Positions 11,492-23,414 of a stretch of DNA of 64,000 bases are shown here, piece by piece. The stretch's first letter is position 1. Each line of letters starts with the position of its first letter. Below the pieces are notes generated by a model. That model was not told where the DNA came from. It saw only the letters and a program-made list of their open reading frames with translations, and made no database searches. The position numbers were made by a program, and so were the translations under genes. The stretch is from Hofstenia miamia (taxonomy: Eukaryota; Xenacoelomorpha; Acoela), in the NCBI GenBank assembly GCA_004352715.1, contig SCFE01000046.1, positions 1,677,783 to 1,741,782 on the forward strand, written 5' to 3'.

Positions 11492-11955
11492 TTTTTAAGT
11501 ACCATAATGACGTATGTTGACATTTTTAAAAACTCGCATATCTAATAAGACAATTAAAAGCGTATTCAAATTATGCTTACATCGATTCTCGAAAGTTTAA
11601 GCAAGTTCTTCATTACATGTTTGATTGCAGAACTTGTAGTATTGTGACAATAGCATTTAACACTAGAAAGTCATAAAAATATATTTCAAAATAATAAATC
11701 TTTATGCAAATCATTCATAGATTATATCGTGCTCATTGTACACAAAAAAATGCATAATTCGTTTTTTGCAAATTCATTAAAATGCCCAGCCCAGACCCTG
11801 TAAAAATTACAAACTCATGCAATGTGTTACTATTTAGCATACTAATTCGATTTGTTAAGCGAAAGTCAAACTTTGAAATGCCAAAGAAATTTATTGACAA
11901 AAATTAAATCTTTCATAACCAAAATATCAAAGGAAGTTGAAACTCATTAAAGAAG

Positions 11956-12087
11956 ATGGCACCTCCTGACTCTACTTCTTGGTCACGTCTAGCTAGAGCA
12001 CATAAGGTGCTCAGTCTGTCATCAAACGACAAGATTTACTTTGGAGGACTAAATTCTATAGCCCCCAAGGGGGGAGGGGGGATGTGA
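11956..12087 (+). pseudogene. Short ORF ending in a polypurine tract, possible end of a retroelement pol
   Basis: A 43-codon ORF starting MAPPDSTSWSRLARAHKVLS, with non-AT-biased codons. Its last codons lie inside the purine run AAGGGGGGAGGGGGGA, and its TGA overlaps a TGTGACATAATG sequence. A pol frame ending at the polypurine tract right before an LTR that starts with TG is common in LTR retrotransposons, but the fragment is too short to assign to a family. Confidence 0.3.
12067..12082 (+). promoter_or_regulatory. Polypurine tract before a possible 3' LTR
   Basis: Sixteen purines directly followed by TGTGACATAATG at 12083. In LTR elements such a tract primes plus-strand DNA synthesis and sits directly before the TG of the 3' LTR. 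The right end of this possible LTR was not found; sequence up to about 12960 is a candidate. Confidence 0.4.
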
Positions 12088-13000
12088 CATAATGACATTT
12101 CTGCATCCTTGGAACTTTCAACATTTCATTTAATTACAATGCCAATTTTATTATCATGAATTATTTCCAATTGTAATTTACACAAAGTGAAAATAGTGCT
12201 ATTTATATTTTAGTTTGAATTTCTTCTAATTTTGAAATGCAGTAAAATTGAAGCAGATACCTGCCACATATTTGCCAATATTTTCACTGTATGCTTTTGT
12301 TTACAGATGCTGGTTAATTTTGTATATATATCTGAGTTTTGTTCATTATATTTCTTCTTTGATTTATTCTCAGTAAATTTGTTTTACTTTTATTTTTTCT
12401 TGTTTTTACATTCATTAAATTATGTTTGCCTAATTTTCAATTGCATAGTTAAGGGGCACCCAGACAGTGGATGAGTTGACTTGTTAAGCAATGTTAGTTA
12501 CTTTCCATACTCCATCTAAATTTCTTGAAAAACACATTTTTGCCCATTGCTCTGTCAATATTGCAGCTATCAATATGAAATTTAGCAGGCTTATAGAGCT
12601 CCGCAAGATTTTAAGACTTTACAAGCCTGAACATGTCAAAATTGCGCCCTCTAGCAGGAAAATAATTTTTTTGCTGTCATTGATGATAATTGGAGAGAGA
12701 TCATGGAAAAAATTGGCAATGGAAGTTTTTTTAAATTCTTAACACTAGAAGTTTATATAAATTTTTTAATAAGCCTGAATTTTAAAATTTCTTATACTAT
12801 TTATTTGAAAAAAACTTTTCTTTCGTTTTTTCACAATAGTAATATTAATTTTGATCAGAATTGTTTGAAATTTCAGACAAAAATATTTCACACAACCATA
12901 AATTTTGAAAAAAAAAGATTTATTTTGAAAACCCAGGTTGGCCTTTAGATATTATACCTTAACATTAGCAGGCTATAGCAACAAAAAATTTGAAAGATAT

Positions 13001-13931
13001 TGTAGAGTCACTTGGGGAAATTTCGTGATTATTATTTAGTTGATTTTATTTCATTTTGTATTAATGTCAATATGACGTCAGCATGATTTTATTTTAGTTA
13101 TTTCGAGCATAGGTTTACGAAAAGAACTCATGTCCCCTCGATGGTGCTAAATGTGTTGCTCAAATTGAATTTGATTTGCGAGGGAAAATAATAACATGAA
13201 CAACGAATGATTAACTGTGATTGTAAACTAAGACAGGTAGTTATTTATTGTTGTAACCATGTATAAAATGAGAAACGTTGTTGAGAAATGTTAATAGATT
13301 TTATCTAGCTTCAATTACTGTTCTCTCCATTACTTTACTTGGTATATTTTTATTATGAAAATAATTGCTTAAGCTCGGCGACAATTTGGGAGTGCTTTCT
13401 GAAGGCACAGGGCGATACGTAGCTCCTGGCGATCATTAGATCTTCCCAGCCCAAATTGTGGACTCATTAGGTTACGGATACGGGTACGGTTAAGGAAATA
13501 ATAAACCTCTCGTTTGATTCAACACGTACATGCACTTATATTTTGATTACACTGTGATGATACCATGCCGTTGGCTAGCACGAATGTCTGGTAATTACAG
13601 ACTATTATTTAGTGAGCTGAGAACTAACAATGAAAATGAGATGTTTACTTTACTATGAGATAGAAATTAATAAGTGAGACAAATAGGGTAGCACCATGCA
13701 CTAGTCGAGCACTAAACTGTTTCTAAAGATTCCGCTTTGGCTGGAAGCCATGTTAGTTGGTCATCTTGGAACGAAATACCTAAAGTATCAAATACTTGGA
13801 TGAATTACCAATGTTTATATTAGTTTATTTTCTCTTTACCTGTTTCTCCCAGAATCGGGGCTGTCGTTTCTATGTTAAACCTTCTGCAGAGTCAATGAGT
13901 TTCTAGTATAATTACAGCCCACAATTCTACA
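13001..13931 (+). mobile_element. Solo LTR of the gypsy family found at 17.6-27.7 kb, CpG-rich copy
   Basis: The copy starts TGTAGAGTCACTTGG and ends in TCTACA. The 4-bp sequence ATAT stands on both sides (12997-13000 and 13932-13935) as target-site duplication. It matches, in the opposite orientation, the LTRs of the 10-kb element at 17642-27731: same start, the same TGACGTCA (13073-13080), a TATA-like box (13262-13268), the block GACAATTTGGGAGT, and TGGATGAATTACCAATG near the end. No internal sequence follows, so it arose by recombination between the two LTRs of a former full element. It carries about 25 CpGs, against one in each LTR inside the CpG-poor block. Confidence 0.85.
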
Positions 13932-15749
13932 ATATCACAGCTCGATTGGAATTTTTAAGTAGTTAATTTCACTGAAAAATTTGTTTCTCAGCATGTTTAG
14001 GTCTAAGATCAATATTGGCTGAGCTAGGCTGGCCAGAGCTGGGTAAATTTTTCAGAATAGATATTTTGATATAATGAAGCTATGAATAAGATTTTTACTT
14101 TGAGATATTTGCAGTAATACAAGAAATAACATTCAAAAACTATTTTCCTGAAATTCCCTGTCAATCTTCCATAATGGGACACCCCTATAAACTTGCAAAA
14201 AATCAGTTTTTTTAGGTTTAGATGAATTACCTCACACATGAAATACCTCTCTCTATGTATTTATTACATCATTGCTAGTATTTAAGAGACTATTTAATGG
14301 AATTGTGCACTTTGTTTTAATTGTGATAAAATATTATTATAATAGAATATTATGGCAAGTACTCTAAGGTGCTTCCAGTTTATAAATAGAATACTATGAA
14401 GAATTGCAAAGAGGAAGGCAAAAAATATCATTAAACTAATAATTATTGTATATTTAATGATTGGGTAGCAACATGACCTAAAGCAGTCAGTATTCAGTAG
14501 TGTAAGCCATTTAGACTATTTGCAATAATAAGTTTAATTTGTTAGAATATATTGCTTGATTGTATTTAATGAATTAGTCAAACAGTAGTATGGTTTGTTC
14601 ATTGAAATATTTTTAGGTTTTATGTGGAAATTTTTCTTCATTATCTGTCCAATGGTTTGATCATACCATTTTGAATACACAATTTACCATATTTCTACAA
14701 CTTATTTTAGCCTATTTTGCCTGGGTGTATGATTTTAACCTTCTTTTACAAAGAAGTGTCTTTAAGTTGTTTTCTTTGGTTTTGCAGACAATATCCCTCC
14801 TAGTGTGTGGTTTTTCATTGATGTATGCTATGGCTTAAATACATATCAACATTAAAAGGTAAGCTTTTTGTTAGTTCATTGTTAATTAGAATATGCAAAA
14901 TCAGACATAATTGAATGAATTTACTGAATGTATTCTTGCTTAAAATTAAAATGCAATATACACAAGTTTGTAAGGAGAAAATATTGCGCAATAGCATTAT
15001 TGCCACATTGATTCAGTGAGATTTAAATTCACATCTTCTGTTCAAGTGTACAGCTGTGTTTTTCTTACACTACAAATCAGAATTAGATAGGTATATAATA
15101 GGTATATCCCTTGAACCTGATTAAATATCTCATAAACCATAGCTCAGAAATAGCAACAAAATGAATAAATATATATATATATATATATTTGCAGATCACC
15201 TACCATGCAAGAGGTTTCTACATAGGCGTATTAGGTTAAACTAAATGACAGAAGCCTTTACTATATGTTGCAAGTCAATACCATTTTTTACATTTGTTTC
15301 AAATGTGCTAAAAAGGTTTGAATGGTGTTGCAACATCCAATCCAATACCACTAAATAGAAAATAATATCTTTCTGAGAAATAATCACTTCAAAACCTAAT
15401 CATAATTAGCTGCATATATATATATATATATATTTATTCAAAGACAAAACTCAAAAAGATACTTGATGTACTACAATAATTAACAGCATATACAAAACTA
15501 CTAAAAACAGTTTGGTTTAATATGCATTAAAATATACATACATTGTTCATATTTTTAGTGAAAACAAATGGTGGTCTTCTCCAGTAGGGCAATTATCATT
15601 TAACACAGCTAGGGAAATTTGTAAATCAAGAAAGGGAAGAGCCATTAACACCTGAACTATTTGATTCACAGCCTTGTAAAGCTTATACAACTGAATAAGT
15701 CCATTTTACTGAACAAAACTAAATAATCTGTTTCAGTACAATGTAAAAA

Positions 15750-15905
15750 TAGTACAATTTTCATTAGGAGACAGTTGCAGAAGTGGTAGTAACAACCCTG
15801 ATGTTGAATGGCTGGAAAAACCTTGTCTGCTGCTTTTAAAAAGGCTGCCTCAAAGTTGCTTGTGAAAGATTTAGGGTGCCATTTCAACCCTAATTTACTA
15901 CAGTG
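15750..15905 (-). pseudogene. MULE transposase remnant (second catalytic Asp region)
   Basis: The minus strand reads KWHPKSFTSNFEAAF, then KVFPAIQHQGCYYHFCNCLL. This matches the MULE transposase block D-F-E-x-A ... F-P ... G-C-x-x-H-F. The catalytic Asp of DFE is Asn here: codon AAC at plus-strand 15855-15857, preceded by AGC, as expected if GCGAC became GCAAC. The rest of the catalytic core is not readable. Confidence 0.75.
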
Positions 15906-16429
15906 AAGCTTTGATGTAGTCAGTGTAAAAAAATAAAATACATGTTACTTGTGTGGTAATAGAATAAATACCAATTGTATAAACTTTGAATCTAAACAGT
16001 GCATAACTAAAATCAATAATTATTATAGCAACTATGCACAAAAGACTAAATGTTGCCATATGTTTCACCCAGTGTAAAAATTGATGATAAAACTGAGAAG
16101 GAGTTATTTTAAAGGTACCATCAGCAAAAAATGACAGCTTTGAGACATCACACTTAATTGGGAAGGGGATGACAAGATAATCAGTCCTTCATTGTGTATT
16201 TGCAGGTCTAATATAACCATATTCTTGGCACTATCAATTGTAAGTCATAGTTGATGTGGAATTTTGAAATGCATATCACTGCAAGAGGGATAATCAACCT
16301 TAGGTCAGTAGGTTATTAGAAAGCTGTTCCTAATAACATAAGTAGTAAATGGTATGTCTTCACAACTTAAAATTTAAGGTAGAATACCAATGTCTCCCAC
16401 AAGCAAATCAGTAAGAGCTTTCCTTACAA

Positions 16430-16665
16430 ACCTGTAGTAGACTGCAAGGAACTTTCATGGACTTTTTCCTATAAATCCTGCTCATTTCTTCTATCTTATC
16501 ATTAACATGATTATGCACACCTAGATTTTGAGTCAGATATTAAATATTTCATATTGTACCTTTAAGCTTAAAAGTATCATTTGATATTATTCCTCTAGCT
16601 CCACATTTAGAGGAAAAACATATCCAGTGAGTTGAATTTTTTAATACTTTCAATTGATAGTACAC
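16430..16665 (-). pseudogene. FLYWCH zinc-finger remnant of the MULE
   Basis: Reading the minus strand gives THWICFSSKCGARG, then after a frame break LGVHNHVNDKIEEM. The pattern W-x-C-x4-C-x-A-R followed by H-N-H is the FLYWCH zinc-finger signature, a DNA-binding domain that often precedes the transposase in animal MULEs. Stops and frameshifts show that it is dead. Confidence 0.7.
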
Positions 16666-17343
16666 AAAAAGCCTTCATAATTTAATTGGAGTTTGCCTCA
16701 TGTGCTTTCAATAACTCCCATTGTATGAGATTCTGCATAAAAATCATTCTAATAAGTAATCAAATAAATATATTATAATAAAGCACTATAAATATAGATA
16801 TTTCATTTCATTTCATTTAATTACTAAATTAATTACTAAAAACTAATGCAAGTGCATAATGACTTAGTAATAACAACATGTGAGGTATTTCATGTGCAAG
16901 TTATTTCATGGACAGCATTTTTTAAATGTATATTGTAGATGATGAAAATGGATGTTATGGATAAACCTTGAAAATTACTTTACATTTTACTCAATTTTGT
17001 TGATATCTGTGATCCACTCTGTCAATTTCTTTGAGATTTTGCCATAGTTATTGAATATACTGGGATTTCTGGGTTTTTGATAATATAAATTTTTTGGAGC
17101 ATTGAGTACTACTTCTCAGTAAAGATTGACATTTCTACATTGATTAATGACTGGCAAATGTGCTTCTGGCATTAAATTTCAAGATTTAGAAGCCCTTTCA
17201 ATGTCATTCAATGAATTAAATGTGAAAACTCAAATTTGCTAGGTTTCTTTTAAAACTGCTTAAAATGAAAAACAAATGTAGTATTCAGATTCTACAGGTC
17301 TTAAATTACTTGAAAATGTGAATCTCTTATCTTTTAAGTAGAT

Positions 17344-17475
17344 CTAGAGGTCGCATTGTGAAATTTTCTTGAATGTCTTAGTGTCAATTTCCATGTAACC
17401 TAGAGTTAAGAGATATCATGCTTTTAATCAATTCCAAAGCAAATTTTTGTTTAAAATTGCTCATTCTACATAAAT
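17344..17475. repeat. First copy of a tandem repeat split by the gypsy insertion
   Basis: The sequence from CTAGAGGTCGCATTGTGAAA onward is about 80% identical to 27732-27868, directly right of the 10-kb element. With the element removed, the two copies lie about 294 bases apart in direct orientation. The element inserted at the CTAG that starts the second copy. Confidence 0.75.
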
Positions 17476-17641
17476 TTGATGCTTCTGAGTTGGGTTATGG
17501 TATTAAATTTTCACTTTGAGCTGTAATTTTAATGTAAATTGGAGAATTATATGCAATTTTTCTCAGATTTGGCAAAAAACCCAAACTTTGCACTATTGAT
17601 ATTAAAACCACTATTTAGAGACATTTAAAATGTTTATCTAG

Positions 17642-18509
17642 TGTAAAATCAGGGGCTGAAGCCAGAACAGCACTGAGGAACTTAGTGTCATGGCAGAAGG
17701 TTGCAAGAGTGACCATCTTGTAGCAGGACTGATTCTAGTGATAAATGAACAAGTAGAAAACATTGGTAATTCATCCAAATAACTAATAACTGTTTAGAGC
17801 AAAAATATTCAGGATGACCAATTCATATGTCATCATGCAGAATGATGGCAAGGATGAGAAATTCACAATTTGTCTTATGTTTAAATTTCTAGCTAAATAA
17901 ACCATCTCTGTTATTCCTTTATTTCTCAGCTCATTTAATAATAGCATGTAATTACCACACATCATCACAGTGTAAATTATTATAAGTGTCTGTCAATTTG
18001 CAATTGAACAAAAGGGTTTATTATTTCTACATGTACCAGTATACATAACTTAATGTGGTCCATGATCTGGGCTGCTTTTGTCAAGGAATAAGTTGTCATC
18101 CCAGGATCAAAGGAGTAACTCCCAAATTGTCACTGGAAACTTGGGCAGTTATAATAATCATCAGCTTAGAAAAACTATAAAAATGGTAAAGAGAGAGCAA
18201 ACACAGTAACAAACAATAAATTGCAAAATCTCAACATTTGTTTCCTCATATTTATACAAAATAAAAATCACTACTTGGCCTTTGTTTACAAATTCAAACA
18301 TTTAATTTCCCTTGCAAAGTTTATTGAGCAATTACATATTAGCATTGTTCAAGAGGACAGTTATTATTTGATTGTAAAACTGCTCTAAAAAATCATTTCC
18401 TAATTTTGGCATCATAATGACGTCACCAAAATCAAAGTATAACAAGATTTAGCCAAGATAAAAATTAGAAAAATTAAATTTTACACCTGAGTCCCTGAGT
18501 GACTCTACA
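17642..18509 (-). repeat. 3' LTR of the 10-kb gypsy element (868 bp)
   Basis: In element sense it starts TGTAGAGTCACTCAGGGACT and ends TTTTACA, next to the CTAG duplication. A TGACGTCA site (18418-18425), a TATA box (TATAAATATGAGG, about 18244-18256) and an AATAAA signal (near 18018) are placed as expected for U3 and R. The CRE-like site holds the only CpG of the whole LTR. Confidence 0.93.
18418..18425. promoter_or_regulatory. CRE-like TGACGTCA site in the 3' LTR
   Basis: Palindromic octamer bound by CREB/ATF-type bZIP factors in animals. It is present at the matching position of the 5' LTR (27640-27647) and of the solo LTR at 13073-13080. In the LTR at 30698-31604 it has decayed to AGACATCA. 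Confidence 0.6.
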
Positions 18510-18522
18510 TGCCCCCTTGCTC
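18510..18522 (-). promoter_or_regulatory. Polypurine tract of the 10-kb gypsy element
   Basis: In element sense, GAGCAAGGGGGCA lies directly before the TGTAGAG of the 3' LTR. This is the expected place of the plus-strand primer and confirms the minus-strand orientation. Confidence 0.8.
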
Positions 18523-18525
18523 ACA

Positions 18526-21500
18526 TTAAGTTTGTGGTAGGAGCTGGAGAGGCAGCCCAGAGATTAGTCTTTGAGTTTCTTCTATTATTTCAGGAGCTAG
18601 GATGTCCTCCCAACTAAACATGTCTGCATATTGGGGCCATTTGGTCACCTGCATTAGTGCTTCTCTTTGGGTGACCACCTTGACCTTAAAGCAAAAGAAT
18701 GAGAGGTTTGGCAACTGTGAACTGATGGGACAATTCTAATGGAGATTGTTAAGGTTGCAGGTGAAGGTGTTGAAAAACCTTTCATATAGTTGGAAACCCT
18801 TGAGGGTGATCATTAATGTCATCAGACATATGGGGGTCACTGGCACTAATCTGTGTGTCTGGGTAGAATTGAACAAATATTTTTCTGAGGGACCCCATCC
18901 TGGTAGTGTGATCAATGAACAGTGAACAGAATTGGGTGACTTGCTGCAGCATCATTTTCTCAGTGTCAGACACATTGGCTCACAACATAGTAATGATCTC
19001 AATCCTCTTCATGACATCATAATACCTATTTATTATTTGGACATTATTGATCCACATCAGGTCACCCTCTGCTTGGAACAGAATGAGTACTTGTGGGTTA
19101 AGTTGAATGATTTTCTCCTGAATTTTTCTTAGTTGTTCATGGAGATGTTGTCCCTTTTGGAAGATGTCTTTGATAGTGAGTTTCCCATCTATGAATACTT
19201 TTCTCTGACAGCTTTGTATTCAGGTGTTTGAGATAGTTGCTTACACCCCACATTTGTACTAACATAATTCATCTTGTCTGGTAGATGGGCAGGTAAATTT
19301 TTCTTGCCTTTTTTACTAGCCAGGATGGTAGGATGAGCAGCATGGTGATGCATGGTGGTGGTATGCATAGAAGGTTTTGCTGTTTGGCATGATTCTCAAT
19401 TTGGTGTAGCTCAACACTTTCTTGAAGGATAATGTGCCTATCATGATGGAATAGTTAATCTTTGCCTCTCCTATGGTATCATAGAAGTGACCTTGGAGCC
19501 CATGGGGTCTCAGTTTCTGAATTTGGCTTTAGTTGACATTAACACAGGCAGTGGTACACTCAACATCAGGGGCCAGTTGTTGCCCAGGCACTTACAATTA
19601 AACTAGTTCCTCTTTAGAGAACATTTTGGTTAGGCACCACTTCATTAATCCTAATACATTCTTGATTAACTGCTCCTGGATTGTTAAACTTTCTGCAAAT
19701 TTCTCAGTTTTATGATTGATCATCAAAATGTGCTTGTCTTGGGTAATTGATGTGTGAGGTTCTGTGAATTTCTCCATGTTGATGGCTTCCAGCAGAGCTT
19801 TAGAAGCTGGCAAAACTCATATGGCAGACATAGCTAAGAGCTCTTCTTCTCTGTAGAACTACTCTGGGGTCTTCATAACCTGGTCTAAAATATGTATAGG
19901 GACAATCTTACCCTCTTTGCCCATCTGCCATGGGGTTACTGCTAGTTCATTTTAGTTGCATTCAGGGTAGTAGAGCCTTTCCATGTTAAACAGAATTTCT
20001 GCTTTATTGTGAATGTCATTGCTTTGTAACAGTTTGAAAAATTGTAATGTGGACCCTGGCAGTCTCTCCTTAGTCTCTCCATGCACAGCAGGGCATACTC
20101 TAAATTTAAGATAGAGAACTTGGAGTTTTCTGTTGTGCCCCACATATATTTTTTGATCATGTCAGAAAAAATATTTAAGTCTGATGAACATATTTTCAGT
20201 CAGTTGCATATGATCATGGGCAATAGCCTGCCAGTGACACTGCTCACCCCCACCAGTCAGGCATAATATTTTTTGAATCTCTCCTTTATTTTTCCAGGTT
20301 ATATAGATCTTGGGCATTTATGCAATAGCCAATTTTTTAGTTTCAATGCTAGGGGGCAGACAGCTATTTCATGAATGCATTGTTTTGCTAACTTCTCTCA
20401 GGTGGATTTTTTAACTGGTAGCTGCAATGTTGGTGTCTGTGTTAGAAAAATGGGTATCAACCAGATGGTTCCTTTCAAGTAGATGTCAGGCATACCAGGT
20501 TCTCCAAAAATGTGGTCTTTAAAATTCTTTCTGTTTTGGGCCTTGTAGGATAATCATACTTCTGTAAAAGGCACACGACTGATCAGTGTTATTGTGAAGC
20601 CAGACTTTATATATTGATGACAGGCCACTCAGACCAAACTTCATTAATATCACAGAATGTTGTCTCACTTTGGGAAAATACAAAGCTAGCATGGACGTCC
20701 ATGACTAGGGTGAGTTTTGGCATATTTGGGTTAATTGATTCCAAAGTTTGTGATTGGAGTAAGGTGTCAATAATGAGTTTCTGATCAACTGCTAAGTGAT
20801 GTGTTGGGATACATTTGCACATGAGTAGATATGTGTAGATTAATTTGGTCATGGAAATTATATTGGTATAGTACATGCTAATGGGATTATAGGTGTCTTT
20901 ATACAGGATCATGAAGTGCTCCATCTGGAAATGTAGCACTTCAATTGCCTCAGATATATCATCCTCATACTCTTCTCTGAGGATCATCACAAGATGGATT
21001 TTTTTATCTTTGCAACTTGGTAGGCTATTTCAATGTGTTCCATTATGTTTGACTGTTGAACTTCATGCACCTTGAACACATAGATTACCAGTAAATTTTT
21101 GAAGTCTATTTTGACACACTTGAATTTCTGAATATTGCACCAATTGTTTATGAACTGACATAGGTGTGTAAGGGTGAAGTCCTTGTCAAAAGAGGTGTGA
21201 ACAGTGTTCCTCCAATATTGTCCACTCAAGCCCTTATGCATTTTTGAATCATAGCAGATGATGGTGTTAAAGGGTGGGCATCATTCTGCATCTATAATAA
21301 AAGGGATCACATCTATGGAGCAAGCTAGTTTTTTTGTATTGAAAGACCAACACAATTTGCTCTTTGTTTCTTTGGATATGTTATCTCTCATGAACTGTAT
21401 TGCTCTCTGGGTTGCTATGAAATAGGGATGTAATATTTTGTTTCCTACTTTCCACATCTTCTTCTTTCATTCTTCTGTCTTCTTTGATCACATCCTGGAA

Positions 21501-21560
21501 GTAATACTGGATGATTCAAAGGACAAGGAATGTGAGCTTGGGGGGGCCTTGAATCAAGTT
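18526..21560 (-). pseudogene. Third ORF region of the gypsy element (env position), unrecognised
   Basis: About 3 kb between the integrase end and the 3' LTR holds a series of broken minus-strand ORFs, the longest at 20607-20990 (127 codons), 20987-21241, 19942-20160, 19598-19813, 18782-18973 and 18526-18714. Cys residues are scattered through the upstream part, and near 19300 one frame has a short hydrophobic stretch followed by basic residues, as a membrane anchor with a cytoplasmic tail would have. In Ty3/gypsy elements this position usually carries an env-like glycoprotein gene. I could not match the sequence to a known envelope family, so the assignment rests on position. No intact frame remains. 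Confidence 0.45.
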
Positions 21561-21738
21561 GGGGATTTACTTTTTCTATATCACTAAAAGGTAATAGATT
21601 ATTAGAGGCTCAGGTGGAAGCCAGCTCCTCTCAATTATGTGGGAAAATTTGTCTCCCAACATAGCATTGAGAAGGAGATGTGAGTGAGGTTGTCACCTCT
21701 CTGTGGTGCCATGCAAGTTGCCCAGACACTGTATGATT

Positions 21739-23028
21739 CTACTCAGAACCTTCTGCTTCATCCCTGCTTAGTATATCATCTATTAATACATTTTTGATAT
21801 ATTTGACAGCTCTCTTGAGCCATTGAAAATGAACAAGTTTTCCATTATTGAGTGTGTAGGTGTTGTGATCAAGGACTTTCTCAATGGTAAAGGGGCCTTG
21901 CCAATTTGTTACTAATTTTCTTACCTGATGTTGATCAGTTACCTTGCAAGTGAAGTATGCAAACACTTTGTCCTCTCTTATGTGCCTGACCATACAATTT
22001 ATGATTGTATAAGGGACTGATTAGTATTGTGGCAAACTGTCAGATGAAGCTCATGCATCTCATTGAGCATGTGAGCTATATATCTGTCAAGGCTTTTCTC
22101 ATGATAGTTCAGGAACTAGATGGAAAGAGGAGTACTAGCCTCTCAACTGAACATGGGTTTAAAAGGGCTGACCTTAGCAGTGGAGTGGACAGCAGTGTTG
22201 TAAAAGTATCCACAACTTCTATGACATGTCTTGTTGTTTCCTGGCAGCTCTTGAAAGTGCCACCCTAACAAGTTTAATCAAAGTGCAGTTCAGTCTTTCC
22301 ACTATTCCATTGGATTGTTGTGGTAGGCTGTTGTGAATTTGTGGAGGACTTCAAGTTCATAAACAAGAGCTTCCATCAAGCTTTTTTTGAACTGAGGACC
22401 TTGATTGGAAATGAGTCTTTCCATGGGACCCAGTTTGAGCACCCATCTCTTCACAATCTTTTCACCTACCACCTTGGTGACAGTACTACTGAGAGAAATT
22501 AATCTTGTGTATTTAGTAAAGTGATTGACCATCACCAGTAGATAATGGTACCTGTCAACATCCTTAGACATTTTTTCCAGTCCATGTGAACCACCTTGTT
22601 TGGTTATTCTGCTGGTTGATTTTCAAGCTTGGCACACTGTTCTGGAAAGTGACTGGAATTCTGGAGCAGGCATTTCTCACATTTATCAATGACATCAGTT
22701 ACAGCAACTCAGATTCCTACCATTACTTAGGGGAGTTGAAGGTATTCAAGGTTTGGATAATGCTGAGATGGCCCTGCTTGTTCACTCAGCATATGAGATC
22801 ACATTTGAGATATTTGGGAATTGCCAATCAATTATTCCAACTTTTTGTGAAAAGGAGGCCTTGTGGGTTTAGTTTCCATTTATATCTTTTGAAGTACCAG
22901 TCTATGACAGGAGTCATGGGATAGAGTGGGTCTTTCAATCTTTCAATTATTTCAGATAGAACCTTATTGTGGTGCTGATGTTGAATGATTTCTTGCTCTG
23001 TAAGTTCTTCCCTTACCATGATTGACAT
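21739..23028 (-). pseudogene. Integrase of the 10-kb gypsy element, broken
   Basis: The integrase would join the cDNA to the host genome. In order there is an N-terminal segment (22828-23028), a zinc-binding remnant with GHLSIIQTL and CEKC (about 22640-22790), the catalytic core (22302-22571) and the C-terminal domain (21739-21993) with NWQGPFTIEKV and LVHFQWLKR, typical of gypsy integrase ends. In the core the first Asp reads VMVNHFTKY (Asn at 22524-22526) and the second reads LISNQGPQF (Asn at 22404-22406). Both are Asn codons preceded by C, so both fit CpG-to-CpA change. The last part before the third acidic residue is about three residues shorter than usual. Stops and frameshifts separate the parts. 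Confidence 0.88.
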
Positions 23029-23400
23029 GATGGCTTTGCCTTGATGATGATGTTAATCTCAGGGAGCAATTTGTACTTGGTGAGAGGGAGGAAGCTGAAT
23101 TTGGCCTTTTCTCCTTCAGGTTGTTTTAGATCTTGTTTGTAACTGTGAAGAACATTCCAATAGTCTGTGTTAAGGTGTAACTTTCTGGGTCTATGCTGGA
23201 TGGTAAATGAAAAGTTGTAGAGGTACTCAACCCAGCAAGCCACAATGTTGGATTTTTCCCCAGAAAACTTCTTCAGCCATGCCAGGGCACTATTATTGGT
23301 ATGCATGGTAAAGGGGCAACCAAGGATGAAGTACCTGAACTTCTTGAGTGCTTCCACTATAGCTAACATTTCACATTTAGTAGAGCCATAGTTTCTCTCA
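23013..23400 (-). pseudogene. RNase H domain of the 10-kb gypsy element
   Basis: The minus-strand ORF at 23013-23369 starts MLAIVEALKKFRYFILGCPF and continues with TNNSALAWLKKF and FTIQHRPRKLHLNTD. These match the second half of a Ty3/gypsy RNase H, which degrades the RNA of the RNA-DNA hybrid during reverse transcription. The usual TDNSAL reads TNNSAL and the usual HGNAD end reads HLNTD, so metal-binding residues are damaged. Confidence 0.88.
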
Positions 23401-23414
23401 GCAGTGCATAGTTT

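Larger units (their letters stand above)
14222..16909 (-). mobile_element. Decayed FLYWCH-type MULE DNA transposon
   Basis: An imperfect terminal inverted repeat pair (about 14222-14270 and 16866-16909, sharing GAGGTATTTCATGTG) brackets minus-strand remnants of a MULE protein: a FLYWCH zinc finger and a transposase fragment. The expected 8-9 bp target duplication is not visible, so the exact ends are uncertain. The element is full of stops and has lost nearly all CpGs. Confidence 0.6.

Noticed and set aside
17783-17968. Minus-strand ORF of 61 codons
   Set aside because: It lies wholly inside the LTR of the 10-kb gypsy element and has no protein similarity.
22005-22924. Plus-strand ORFs of 60-112 codons inside the gypsy element
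   Set aside because: They are antisense shadows of the integrase reading on the minus strand.
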